The notes beneath the pieces are model-generated. The model had not been told where the DNA came from. It saw only the letters and a program-made list of their open reading frames with translations, and did no database searches. A DNA stretch of 42,068 nucleotides from DASRBO01 sp035653595 (GTDB taxonomy: Bacteria; Actinomycetota; Acidimicrobiia; Acidimicrobiales; JAJPHE01), in NCBI GenBank assembly GCA_035653595.1, contig DASRBO010000182.1, positions 1 to 42,068 of the forward strand, in the 5' to 3' direction. Shown in pieces: positions 16,989-24,607 of the stretch. How positions within the stretch are numbered: the stretch's first letter is position 1; the number at the start of each line of letters is the position of its first letter. Made by a program: the position numbers and the translations under genes.

Positions 16989-18752
16989 GTGTTCGAGAAG
17001 GTCCTGATCGCCAACCGGGGGGAGATAGCCGTCCGGGTCATCCGGACCTGCCGCGAGCTGGGCATCGCCACCGTGGCCGTGTACTCCGACCTCGACCGCG
17101 ACGCCATGCACGTCCGGCTGGCCGACGAGGCCTACGCCCTGGGCGGGGAGACGGCGGCCGACAGCTACCTGAACACAGAGGCGATCGTGGCCGCCATCCG
17201 CCAGAGCGGGGCCCAGGCGGTGCACCCCGGCTACGGGTTCTTCTCCGAGAACGCCGACTTCGCCCGGGCCATCACCGCCACCGGGGTCACCTTCGTCGGG
17301 CCTCCCCCCGAGGCCATCGAGGTCATGGGGGACAAGATCAGCAGCCGGCTGGCGGCCGCCAAGGCCGGGGTCGACGGGGTCCCGGGCCGGTCCGAGCCGG
17401 TGGAGGACCCGGCCGAGGTGGTGGCCTTCGGGACCGAGTTCGGCTGGCCCGTCGCCATCAAGGCCGCCTACGGCGGTGGTGGCCGGGGCATGAAGGTGGT
17501 CAACTCCGCCGACGAGGCCGCCGCCGCCGTGGAATCTGCCCGGCGGGAGGCTCAGGCCTACTTCGGGCGACCGGAGATCTACCTCGAGCGCTACCTCGAG
17601 TGGCCCCGTCACATCGAGATGCAGGTCTTCGCCGACACCCAGGGCGATGCCGTGTGGCTGGGCGAGCGGGACTGTTCCTGCCAGCGCAGGCACCAGAAGC
17701 TCATCGAGGAAAGCCCGGCCGTCAACTTCCCCGACGAGGTGCGCCGGGCCATGGGCGAGGCCTCGGTCCGGGTGGCCAAGGCCTGCGGCTACGTCAACGC
17801 AGGCACCGTCGAGTTCCTGTACCAGGACGGGCAGTTCTACTTCCTCGAGATGAACACCCGGCTGCAGGTCGAGCACCCCGTCACCGAGATGGTCGTGGGC
17901 ATGGACCTGGTCGAGCTCCAGCTGCGGATCGCCGCCGGGGAGCCGCTCGGCTTCACCCAGGACGACATCGAGCGCCGGGGCCACGCCATCGAGTGCCGGA
18001 TCAACGCCGAGAACCCGGCCAGGGGCCGCTTCCTCCCCAGCCCCGGGCGCATCACCCGCCTACGCCGGCCGGACGGCTTCGGCGTGCGCACCGACGCCGG
18101 CTACGAGGACGGGGACACCGTCAGCCAGTACTACGACAACCTGGTGGCCAAGCTGGTGGTCTGGGGCTCGGACCGCGAGCACGCCCGCCGGCGGATGCTC
18201 CGGGCCCTGGCCGAAATGGAGGTGGAGGGCGTGGCCACCACCATCCCGGCCCACGTCGCCATCCTCTCCCACCCCGACTTCGCCGAAGGGACCCACTCGA
18301 CCCGCTGGGTGGAGGAGCGCCTCGATCTGTCCGGGGTCGACGCCACCCCCGCCGCGGCGCCCGAGGCCCCGCCGGAGGAGGGACGGGTGCTGCGGGAGGT
18401 CGACGCCGAGGTCGACGGCCGCCGCTACAAGGTCAAGCTGTGGGTTCCCGACGTGGGCCCGGCCGTGGTCGCCGGCGGCGCCGGAGCCGCCCCCCGCCGG
18501 CCCCGGCCGTCGGCTGCCAGCCACGGAGGCGGGGGGGCCAGCGGCGACGTGACCGTGCCGATGCAGGGCACGATCGTCAAGGTGCTGGTGGCGGTGGGGG
18601 ATACCGTTGAGCTCGGCCAGACCGTCTGCGTGCTGGAGGCGATGAAGATGGAGAACAACATCAACGCCGAGCGGCCCGGCACGGTCAAGGAGATCCGGGT
18701 CAAGCCGGGCGACACCGTCGGCGGCGGCGACGTGGTGGCGGTGATCGAGTGA
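16989..18752 (+). CDS. accA: Acetyl-/propionyl-CoA carboxylase alpha subunit (biotin carboxylase + BCCP)
   Basis: 587 residues. The biotin carboxylase half (1-~445) has KVLIANRGEIAVRVIRTCRE, HPGYGFFSENADFA, the ATP-grasp glycine loop KAAYGGGGRGMKVV (~158-171), ERDCSCQRRHQKLIEE and FLEMNTRLQVEHPVTE. The C-terminal BCCP domain (~515-587) has VLEAMKMENN, with Lys553 as the biotin site. The linker (~450-515) is Ala/Pro-rich. It uses ATP and bicarbonate to carboxylate biotin; a separate beta subunit (not in the window) would choose acetyl-CoA, propionyl-CoA or longer substrates. The GTG start has GGGGAG three bases upstream. Its TGA overlaps the next gene. birA lies divergently next door. Confidence 0.95.
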   Translation: MFEKVLIANRGEIAVRVIRTCRELGIATVAVYSDLDRDAMHVRLADEAYALGGETAADSYLNTEAIVAAIRQSGAQAVHPGYGFFSENADFARAITATGVTFVGPPPEAIEVMGDKISSRLAAAKAGVDGVPGRSEPVEDPAEVVAFGTEFGWPVAIKAAYGGGGRGMKVVNSADEAAAAVESARREAQAYFGRPEIYLERYLEWPRHIEMQVFADTQGDAVWLGERDCSCQRRHQKLIEESPAVNFPDEVRRAMGEASVRVAKACGYVNAGTVEFLYQDGQFYFLEMNTRLQVEHPVTEMVVGMDLVELQLRIAAGEPLGFTQDDIERRGHAIECRINAENPARGRFLPSPGRITRLRRPDGFGVRTDAGYEDGDTVSQYYDNLVAKLVVWGSDREHARRRMLRALAEMEVEGVATTIPAHVAILSHPDFAEGTHSTRWVEERLDLSGVDATPAAAPEAPPEEGRVLREVDAEVDGRRYKVKLWVPDVGPAVVAGGAGAAPRRPRPSAASHGGGGASGDVTVPMQGTIVKVLVAVGDTVELGQTVCVLEAMKMENNINAERPGTVKEIRVKPGDTVGGGDVVAVIE

Positions 18753-19930
18753 TGGCCGGGTCCGAGCCCTCCTCCGATCCCAGAAAGCAGGACGCCGCCA
18801 AGCGGATCGACGGCGCCGCCGGCGCCCTGATCGAGCTCAGCCACACCATCCACGCCAACCCCGAGGTCGCCTTCGAGGAGGTGCACTCTTCGACCCTGGT
18901 CGCCGACGCCCTCGACACCGCCGGGTTCAAGGTGGAGACCGGCGTGTGCGACCTGCCCACCGCCTTCGTGGCCACTGCCGGATCCGGCCCCCTGACCATC
19001 GGCATCTGCGCCGAGTACGACGCCCTCCCCGGCATCGGCCACGCCTGCGGCCACAACGTGATCGCCGCCGCTGCGGTGGGGGCGGGAATTGCCCTGGCGC
19101 CCCTGGCCGACGCCCTCGGCCTCACCGTCAAGGTGTTCGGCACCCCGGCCGAGGAAGGCGGAGGGGGCAAGATCATCATGCTCAAGGGCGGCGCCTTCGA
19201 GGGCGTCCACGCGTCGATGATGGTGCACCCGGCACCCCTGGACCTGGCCCAGATGGAGTGCCTGGCCGTCTCCCACTTCGACGTCCACTTCCGCGGCAAG
19301 GAGGCGCATGCCTCCGCCTTCCCGGAGCAGGGCCTGAACGCCGCCGACGCCCTCACCGTCTCCCAGGTCGCCATCGGGCTGCTACGCCAGCACTTCCGCT
19401 CGCGGGACCAGGTCCACGGCATCGTCACCAAGGGGGGCGAGGCACCCAACATCGTTCCCGCCCACACCTCGGCCAAGTACTACGTGAGGGCCAGGTCGCT
19501 GCGCGACCTCGAGGTCCTCGAGCCGCGCGTGATGCGCTGCTTCGAGGCCGGAGCACTGGCCACCGGGTGCTCGTGGGAGGTGCGCAAGATGAGCGACGCC
19601 TACTCCGAGTTCGACGCCGACACCACCATGTCGGACATCTACCGCCGGAACTCGGAGGCCCTCGGCCGCGCCCTACCGGCCAACCAGGGCATGGGCGGCG
19701 GCTCCACCGACATGGCCAACCTCTCCCTGGCCATGCCCGCCATCCACCCGATGCTCGGCATCGACTCGCTGCCGGCGGTCAACCACCAACCCGAGTTCGC
19801 CGCCGCCTGCATCACCGGGGCGGCCGACAAGGCCATCCTCGACGGGGCCAAGGGCATGGCCTGGACCACCATCGACCTGGCCGGCGACGAGTCGCAGCGC
19901 CGGCGGCTGATGGCGGGCACCCGCTCGTAG
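18749..19930 (+). CDS. M20-family metallo-amidohydrolase (aminobenzoyl-glutamate/aminoacylase type)
   Basis: 393-residue M20D-like hydrolase that cleaves an amide bond, probably of an N-acylated amino acid or aminobenzoyl-glutamate-like dipeptide. The metal site is visible as ICAEYDALPGIGHACGHN (86-103; Asp91, His98, Cys100, His102), GTPAEEGGGGK (131-141; Glu135/Glu136) and MVHPAPLD. The lid (dimerisation) domain follows with VHFRGKEAHASAFPEQGLNA, and GGGSTDMANLS closes the active site. Cys100 within the HACGH motif is typical of the carboxypeptidase/AbgB side of the family. GTG 18749 or ATG 18752 start inside the carboxylase stop, so translation may be coupled, although no functional link to the carboxylase is evident. 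Confidence 0.88.
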   Translation: MMAGSEPSSDPRKQDAAKRIDGAAGALIELSHTIHANPEVAFEEVHSSTLVADALDTAGFKVETGVCDLPTAFVATAGSGPLTIGICAEYDALPGIGHACGHNVIAAAAVGAGIALAPLADALGLTVKVFGTPAEEGGGGKIIMLKGGAFEGVHASMMVHPAPLDLAQMECLAVSHFDVHFRGKEAHASAFPEQGLNAADALTVSQVAIGLLRQHFRSRDQVHGIVTKGGEAPNIVPAHTSAKYYVRARSLRDLEVLEPRVMRCFEAGALATGCSWEVRKMSDAYSEFDADTTMSDIYRRNSEALGRALPANQGMGGGSTDMANLSLAMPAIHPMLGIDSLPAVNHQPEFAAACITGAADKAILDGAKGMAWTTIDLAGDESQRRRLMAGTRS

Positions 19931-19952
19931 GCCCCCGGGGCGCCGGCCCTGG

Positions 19953-21314
19953 CTACTCGGCGGCGTCGGCCAGAGCCTCGGCCAGGGCGGGGTGGACCAG
20001 CAGGCTCTCGACGATGTCGCTGACCCTGAGGTTGGCCGTCACCGCCAGGGCCACGACCGATATCAGCTCGGCGGCATGGGCCCCGACGATCGACCCGCCC
20101 AGGACGACCCCGGTGGCCGGGTCGGAGATGATCTTGACGAAGCCCCGCGGATCCCCGTCGATCAGGGCCCGGGCGTTGGCGGCGTAGGGCACCTTGGTGA
20201 CCCGGATCTTGCGGCCGGAGGCGAATGCCTCCGCCTCGGCGATGCCAACGTCGGCTATCTCCGGCTCGGTGAAGATGGCGCTGGCCGCCTTGTCGTAGTC
20301 GAGGTGGCGGTGGGCCCTGGTGTGGAGTCCCATCACGTGCTCGGCCACCTTGCGCCCCTGCATCGAGGCGACCGACGCCAGCGGCAGCTTGCCTGACACG
20401 TCGCCGGCGGCGTAGACGTGCTCGACGTTGGTCTGGCAGTGGTGGTTGACCGGTATGTAGCCGGACGCGTCCACCTCCACCCCGGCGGCGTCGAGGCCGA
20501 TGCCCTCCGAGTTCGGGAGCGACCCCACCGCCAGCAGGACGTGTGATCCGACCACCGACCGGCCGTCGTCGCAGCGGACCACCACGGCGCCCTCCGACAC
20601 GTCGGCCCCAACGGCCCTGGCCCCCTTGTAGAGGGTGACCCCTCTGCGCAGGAAGTCGTCCTCGAGGGCGGCGGCCACCTCGGGATCCTTGGTGGGCAGG
20701 ACCTGTTGGCGGCTCACGATCAGGCTGACCGTCGACCCCAGAGAGCGGAACATGTGCACGAATTCCACCCCGGTGACGCCCGAGCCCACCACCACCAGGT
20801 GCTCGGGGAGCTCGGAGGGCGGATAGGCCTGCCTGGTGAGCAGGATCCGCTCGCCGTCGACCTCGGCCCAATCGGGCACCCGGGGGCGGCTGCCGGTGGC
20901 GACCAGGACGGCGTCGGCGGACAGCGTGACCGGCTCCTCCCCCCCGGTGACCATCAGCTCGTGGGGGGATGTGAAGCTGGCGGTACCCGTGAGAAGGCGC
21001 ACACCCTGGCTGCTGAGCAGCTGGTGGATCGAGCGCTCGAGGTGGTCGGCTATGGAGCCGACCCGGGCCCGCATGGCGTCGAGGTCGAGCTTGCCCTCCA
21101 CCGCCTCGAGGCCCATCACCGGGGCCCGCTCGGTGAGCGACATCACCGCCCCCGTGGCGATCATGGCCTTGGACGGGATGCAGTCGCGCAGATTGGCCGA
21201 GCCGCCGATCACGTCCCGCTCTACCAGGGTCACCTCGGCGCCGAGGCGGGCGGCGTGGGTGGCGGCGTGCACGCCGGCCGGTCCGCCGCCCAGGATCACG
21301 AACTTGACGGCCAC
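19953..21314 (-). CDS. lpdA: FAD-dependent pyridine nucleotide-disulfide oxidoreductase family, LpdA-like NAD(P)H:quinone reductase
   Basis: 453 residues with the lipoamide-dehydrogenase fold: FAD loop FVILGGGPAGVHAATHAARLG (5-25), NAD loop LVVVGSGVTGVEFVHMF, second FAD segment VEHVYAAGDVSGKLPL and the C-terminal dimerisation domain with HPALAE (His441, Glu446). The redox motif is GGSANLRDCIPSK: Cys45 is kept but the first cysteine is Ala40, so the usual CxxxxC disulfide cannot form. It should not be a true lipoamide dehydrogenase. Loss of one cysteine is known for soluble transhydrogenases and for the M. tuberculosis Rv3303c LpdA, which reduces quinones. GTG 21314 is preceded by a TACGCT box. 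It is convergent with the M20 gene. Confidence 0.87.
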   Translation of the reverse strand: MAVKFVILGGGPAGVHAATHAARLGAEVTLVERDVIGGSANLRDCIPSKAMIATGAVMSLTERAPVMGLEAVEGKLDLDAMRARVGSIADHLERSIHQLLSSQGVRLLTGTASFTSPHELMVTGGEEPVTLSADAVLVATGSRPRVPDWAEVDGERILLTRQAYPPSELPEHLVVVGSGVTGVEFVHMFRSLGSTVSLIVSRQQVLPTKDPEVAAALEDDFLRRGVTLYKGARAVGADVSEGAVVVRCDDGRSVVGSHVLLAVGSLPNSEGIGLDAAGVEVDASGYIPVNHHCQTNVEHVYAAGDVSGKLPLASVASMQGRKVAEHVMGLHTRAHRHLDYDKAASAIFTEPEIADVGIAEAEAFASGRKIRVTKVPYAANARALIDGDPRGFVKIISDPATGVVLGGSIVGAHAAELISVVALAVTANLRVSDIVESLLVHPALAEALADAAE

Positions 21315-21322
21315 GGCGGCCG

Positions 21323-21328
21323 AGCGTA
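21323..21328 (-). promoter_or_regulatory. Putative -10 box (TACGCT) for leaderless lpdA transcript
   Basis: TACGCT on the minus strand ends eight bases before the GTG at 21314, with no Shine-Dalgarno sequence between. The same hexamer with the same eight-base spacing precedes the methylmalonyl-CoA mutase gene. Confidence 0.4.
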
Positions 21329-21380
21329 CCGGCGGCTCAGCCGTCGGCCGGCACCACCAGGTGCCCGGCCACCGAGGATG

Positions 21381-22259
21381 TCAGCCCAGGATCGCCGATA
21401 TCACCGACTCGAACCGGCTGCGCTCGCCCTGGTAGGGCGGGGACGGGCGGGGCCAGTGCACCACCAGGTCGGTCACGCCAACCGCCTGGTAGGCGCCGAC
21501 GGTGTCGGCGAAGTGCTGGGCCGACGACAGGCCCTGGTCGAGGACGGGCCCGGTCAGCACGAAGCGGTCCAGCTCACCGACGTCCCGCCCGGCCCGTTGG
21601 CAGGCCGACCCGAGCCGGCGCAGCTGCTCGGCCACCCCGGCGGCGCCGGCCTGGGCCGGCACCGGGAACTCCGCCCCACGGGGCCCGGTCGTGACCCAGC
21701 CCTGTCCGTGCCTGGCGACCACCTCCATGGCGCGGGTACCGGTGGCGGCGACGACGAATGGCACCCGGGGGTGCTGCCGGCACCCCGGATGGGACCGGGC
21801 GCCCTCGGCCGAGTAGTAGCGCCCGTTCGCCGACACCTCCGGCTCGGTGAGCAGCCGATCCAGCAGCCCCACGAACTCGGCGAAGCGCTCGGCCCGCTCG
21901 GACGGAGACCACGGCTCCTGTCCGAGCATGCTGGCGTCCCAGCCCCGCCCGCCGGCGCCTATGCCCAGGTTGAGCCGACCCTCGGACAGGTCGTCGAGGG
22001 CCAGGACCTCGCGGGCGAAGGGCACCGGGTGCCTGAAGTTCGGATTCGCCACCAGCGGCCCCAGCCGGAGGCGGGAGGTGACGGTGGCCGCCGCCGCCAG
22101 CACCGGCACGGCGCCGAACCAGGGCGAGTCGCGCAGCTCCCGCCAGGCCAGGTGGTCGTAGGTCCAGGCGTGGGAGAAGCCGAGCTGCTCGGCGTCCCGC
22201 CAGATGCCCTCCGCCTCCGACCAGGGCTGTTCGGGCAGGATCACCACTCCCAGCCGCAT
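21381..22259 (-). CDS. LLM-class (luciferase-like) oxidoreductase, probably F420-dependent
   Basis: 292-residue TIM-barrel protein of the bacterial luciferase family. The N-terminus MRLGVVILPEQPWSEAEGIW and WTYDHLAWRE form the first strands, then RLRLGPLVANPNFRHPVPFA and LNLGIGAGGRGWD, the conserved cofactor-binding segments. Most actinobacterial members of this subgroup use reduced F420 to reduce or oxidise small organic molecules; the F420 genes at 3864-5509 show that the cofactor is made. The substrate is unknown. It is divergent from the Ddn-family gene, with 61 bases between start codons and a -10 box at each end, so both may respond together. An FMN-dependent monooxygenase is the alternative. 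Confidence 0.88.
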   Translation of the reverse strand: MRLGVVILPEQPWSEAEGIWRDAEQLGFSHAWTYDHLAWRELRDSPWFGAVPVLAAAATVTSRLRLGPLVANPNFRHPVPFAREVLALDDLSEGRLNLGIGAGGRGWDASMLGQEPWSPSERAERFAEFVGLLDRLLTEPEVSANGRYYSAEGARSHPGCRQHPRVPFVVAATGTRAMEVVARHGQGWVTTGPRGAEFPVPAQAGAAGVAEQLRRLGSACQRAGRDVGELDRFVLTGPVLDQGLSSAQHFADTVGAYQAVGVTDLVVHWPRPSPPYQGERSRFESVISAILG

Positions 22260-22265
22260 GGGCCG

Positions 22266-22271
22266 ACCCTA
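22266..22271 (-). promoter_or_regulatory. Putative -10 box (TAGGGT) for the LLM oxidoreductase gene
   Basis: TAGGGT on the minus strand ends six bases before the ATG at 22259, the shortest spacing of the set, so the mRNA would be leaderless. TAGGGT recurs as the box at dtd and the nitroreductase gene. Confidence 0.4.
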
Positions 22272-22306
22272 CCGTCGGCCGGGGTGAGCAGGGAGCCGGC
22301 CCCGGC

Positions 22307-22312
22307 TACCTT
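22307..22312 (+). promoter_or_regulatory. Putative -10 box (TACCTT) for the Ddn-family gene
   Basis: TACCTT ends eight bases before the ATG at 22321 with no ribosome-binding site between. It faces the LLM promoter across about 35 bases. Confidence 0.4.
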
Positions 22313-22320
22313 CGGCGTTC

Positions 22321-22755
22321 ATGGCCAGTCCTCAGGACCGCTTCATGCAGGCGGTCAACCTCATCCACCGATCGATCTTCACCGCCACCGAGGGTCGCCT
22401 CGCCGGCAACATCCTGGGCATGCCGGTGGTCCGGCTGACCACGACCGGCCGCAAGAGCGGACAGCGCCGCACCACCATGCTGACGTCGCCGGCCAAGGAC
22501 GGAGACAACCTGGTGCTAGTCGCCTCCTACGGAGGCTCGCCAAAGCACCCGGACTGGTTCCTCAACCTGAAGGCCAATCCCGACGTCGAGGTGATGACCC
22601 CCGGCTTCAAGGGGCGGCGGCGGGCGAGGGTCGCCACGGCGGAGGAGAAGGCGCGCCTGTGGCCGGGCATCGCCGGTAGGTACCGCAACTACGCCGGCTA
22701 CCAGGCGAGAACCAGCCGCGACATCCCGCTGGTGATCCTCGAGCCGGTGGACTGA
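22321..22755 (+). CDS. Nitroreductase/quinone reductase family protein (Ddn-like, F420-dependent)
   Basis: 144-residue split-beta-barrel protein of the deazaflavin-dependent nitroreductase (Ddn/FDOR-A) family. Diagnostic segments are VVRLTTTGRKSGQRRTTMLT (35-54), where Lys and Arg contact the F420 phosphate, then LVLVASYGGSPKHPDWFLNL (~62-81) and NPDVEV. The C-terminal YRNYAGYQARTSRDIPLVIL ends as in family members. It should use reduced F420 to reduce quinones or nitro compounds, often at the membrane; the N-terminal helix (FMQAVNLIHRSIF) may aid that. It is convergent with the DUF222 pseudogene (six-base gap) and divergent from the LLM gene. Confidence 0.92.
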   Translation: MASPQDRFMQAVNLIHRSIFTATEGRLAGNILGMPVVRLTTTGRKSGQRRTTMLTSPAKDGDNLVLVASYGGSPKHPDWFLNLKANPDVEVMTPGFKGRRRARVATAEEKARLWPGIAGRYRNYAGYQARTSRDIPLVILEPVD

Positions 22756-22761
22756 GGGCGG

Positions 22762-23949
22762 CTAACCGCCCTCCCCGTCCGGCGGCGAGTGCTCGCGCCC
22801 CGACGAGCCGTTCCGGAGGCGGTTGTGCCAGCCGCACAGCAGACGTCCGTTGTCCTGGGTGGTCTCACCGCCCAGGGAGTAGGGCACGATGTGGTCGACC
22901 TGGCAGCGGTTGACCGGCCGGTCGCAGTAGGGGTGGGTGCAGCGCTGGTCCCGCAGCTCCACCGCCCGGCGGGTGGCCCCGGTGAACAACCTCACCGTCC
23001 TGGACACCTCCACCCGCCGGTCGGGGCCGAACACGGCGCGCTCCATGTAGGCCCGGTCCAGCCACGGCACCAGCGACCCCGGGGTAAGGACCTGGCCCTG
23101 GGCCAGGGCGCAGATGCGCCCGGACAGCGTCTCCCAGCCCACCAGCACGCTGAACAGGGGTGCTGGGCGACGCCCGCCGGGCGGGGCGGTTGCCGCCCGC
23201 ACGGCCATCTCCACCAAGGCGTCGGCCCGGCGCTGGGCGAAGCTGCGGGCCAGCTCGTCGGCCCGGGGCTCCCGCCCCAGCCGGGCCCTGGCCTCGGCCT
23301 GGTCCTCGGCGTGGAGCTCGTCCTCGATGCCGGACCAGATCCCCGACACGATGGCCCCGGATATGGGGTCGATGTTCATCCGCCCGATCCAGGAGCCCTG
23401 GTAGGACGACACCAGGTAGGCGTCGCGCCGGTTGCGGCGCTCCTCGGCCCGGTCCTCCACCCCGTCGGGGTCGGCCAGCTGCTCCCAGTAGGCCATTGCC
23501 CGCTCGAAGGAGGCGAAGCGGAGCTCTCTGGCCTGGTCCACCAGCATCGTCTCGTCGCGGGCCAGGGCCTCCTCGGTGCCCGAGCGGGCCAGGTTGGCCA
23601 GGATGCCGACATGGGCCCCGGTGATCTCGCCCTCCTCCCAGGCCGCCTCGGTCGCCGGCAGGCGGCGCAGGGCCCGGCCCAGACGCACCCGCCGGGCACA
23701 CTCCGAGGCCCGGGCCCGGGTGGCGAAGGCCAGGTACGACCCGGCCGAGCGGGCCCCGCTGGAGGCCCAGCACCGCGAGGCGTCGAAGGCCGCCGACGCC
23801 TTGGCCACCATCGCCTCGAACCGGTTGAGCTAGCGGTAGAGGTCGGTGATGGCCCCGGTGTCGGCCCAGGTGGCCGGGTCGGCCCCGGCCAGCCGGTCGA
23901 GGTCGGCGGCCAGTTCCTCCAGACCGCTCGAGACGCAGACTAAGGACAT
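22762..23949 (-). pseudogene. DUF222/HNH endonuclease (REP13E12 type) interrupted by an in-frame amber codon
   Basis: One continuous frame encodes a DUF222 plus HNH protein, except for TAG at 23830-23832. Upstream part (ATG 23949): MSLVCVSSGLEELAADLDRL to GAITDLYR. Downstream part: LNRFEAMVAKASAAFDASRC, the DUF222 helices, then the HNH motif CTHPYCDRPVNRCQVDHIVP, NGRLLCGWHN. The join DLYR-stop-LNRFEA falls inside the first DUF222 helix. CAG to TAG, one transition, would restore a glutamine there. The HNH residues are intact. The downstream part could restart at ATG 23811 and give a 349-residue protein, so function may not be fully lost. Readthrough or an assembly error are other options. Confidence 0.82.
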
Positions 23950-23950
23950 G

Positions 23951-23970
23951 GGCGAATTACACCATTCGCC
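23951..23970. repeat. Perfect 7-bp inverted repeat abutting the DUF222 gene start
   Basis: GGCGAAT at 23951-23957 and ATTCGCC at 23964-23970 form a perfect dyad with a six-base spacer, one base from the ATG at 23949. It occupies the place of a ribosome-binding site, and none is visible. It could be an operator or an mRNA hairpin that limits translation. Confidence 0.6.
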
Positions 23971-24004
23971 AGTGACAGCGCATCCGGCCCCGGTGTGAGT
24001 CAGG

Positions 24005-24057
24005 ACCGGTGAGCAGCCGGTCGGTACGTGTCCCAACCGGCGAGACAGCCGGTCGGT
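24005..24057. repeat. Two imperfect ~21-bp direct repeats upstream of the DUF222 gene
   Basis: Copy 1 (24005-24025) and copy 2 (24036-24057) share ACCGG-GAG followed by CAGCCGGTCGGT, differing by one substitution and a one-base insertion, with a ~32-base period. The region carries no gene. They could be protein-binding sites or a mobile-element boundary. Confidence 0.55.
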
Positions 24058-24089
24058 CGGCGACGAGGCGCTGGCGGCGGGCCCTCCCC

Positions 24090-24527
24090 TCACGCCTCGA
24101 GGAGGATCGTGAACGGCCCGTCATTGACCAGCTCGACCTGCATCGAGGCACCGAAGCGTCCGGTCGCCACCGACGCCCCCAGCTCGCCCAGGTGCCGGGC
24201 GAACTCGTCGACCAGGGCGTTGGCCTGCTCGGGCGGGGCGGCCGGCGTGAACGACGGCCGGCGGCCCCGCCTGGTGTCGGCGTAGAGGGTGAACTGGCTC
24301 ACGACCAGCACCGCCAGCCCGAGGTCCTGGGCCGATAGGTTGGTGAGGCCCGAGTCGTCGGCGAAGATGCGCAGGGACCACGCCCGGGCGGCCAGCCGCT
24401 GGGCCACGGCAGCATCGTCGCCGTGGGTCACGCCGACGAAGACGCACAGGCCCGGACCTATCCGTCCGGTCGTCTCCCCGCCAACCCTCACCGAGGCGGC
24501 CGTCACCCGCTGAAGGAGCGCTCGCAC
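24090..24527 (-). CDS. dtd: D-aminoacyl-tRNA deacylase
   Basis: Dtd removes D-amino acids (and glycine from tRNA-Ala) in the cytoplasm, preventing misincorporation. The 145-residue length is standard. The N-terminus MRALLQRVTAASVRVGGE is typical. The two active-site motifs are LVVSQFTLYADTRRGRRPSF (~74-93) and NDGPFTILLE near the C-terminus, where the Gly-Pro (cis peptide) enforces chirality. The start is GTG 24527, nine bases from a TAGGGT box. It is a single-gene unit, unrelated in function to its neighbours. Confidence 0.95.
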   Translation of the reverse strand: MRALLQRVTAASVRVGGETTGRIGPGLCVFVGVTHGDDAAVAQRLAARAWSLRIFADDSGLTNLSAQDLGLAVLVVSQFTLYADTRRGRRPSFTPAAPPEQANALVDEFARHLGELGASVATGRFGASMQVELVNDGPFTILLEA

Positions 24528-24536
24528 GGGACGGGC

Positions 24537-24542
24537 ACCCTA
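24537..24542 (-). promoter_or_regulatory. Putative -10 box (TAGGGT) for dtd
   Basis: TAGGGT on the minus strand ends nine bases before the dtd GTG; there is no Shine-Dalgarno sequence. The rest of the 80-base gap to the divergent gene at 24608 holds nothing else that I can support. Confidence 0.4.
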
Positions 24543-24607
24543 CCGGCGCCCGCCGATTCCGGCGGCAGTATGTTTCCGCCGTCGAGACCGGGCGTGATGC
24601 AGCTCCC

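Noticed and set aside
19931..19952. Palindromic GCCCC/GGGGC between the convergent M20 and lpdA genes
   Set aside because: The near-palindrome would leave almost no loop and has no T-tract, so a terminator call is not supported.
22762..23811. Treating the DUF222/HNH gene as an intact gene starting at ATG 23811
   Set aside because: The same frame continues upstream through one stop into sequence with the expected DUF222 N-terminus (DLDRLAGADPATWADTGAITD), so the shorter start is more likely a remnant.
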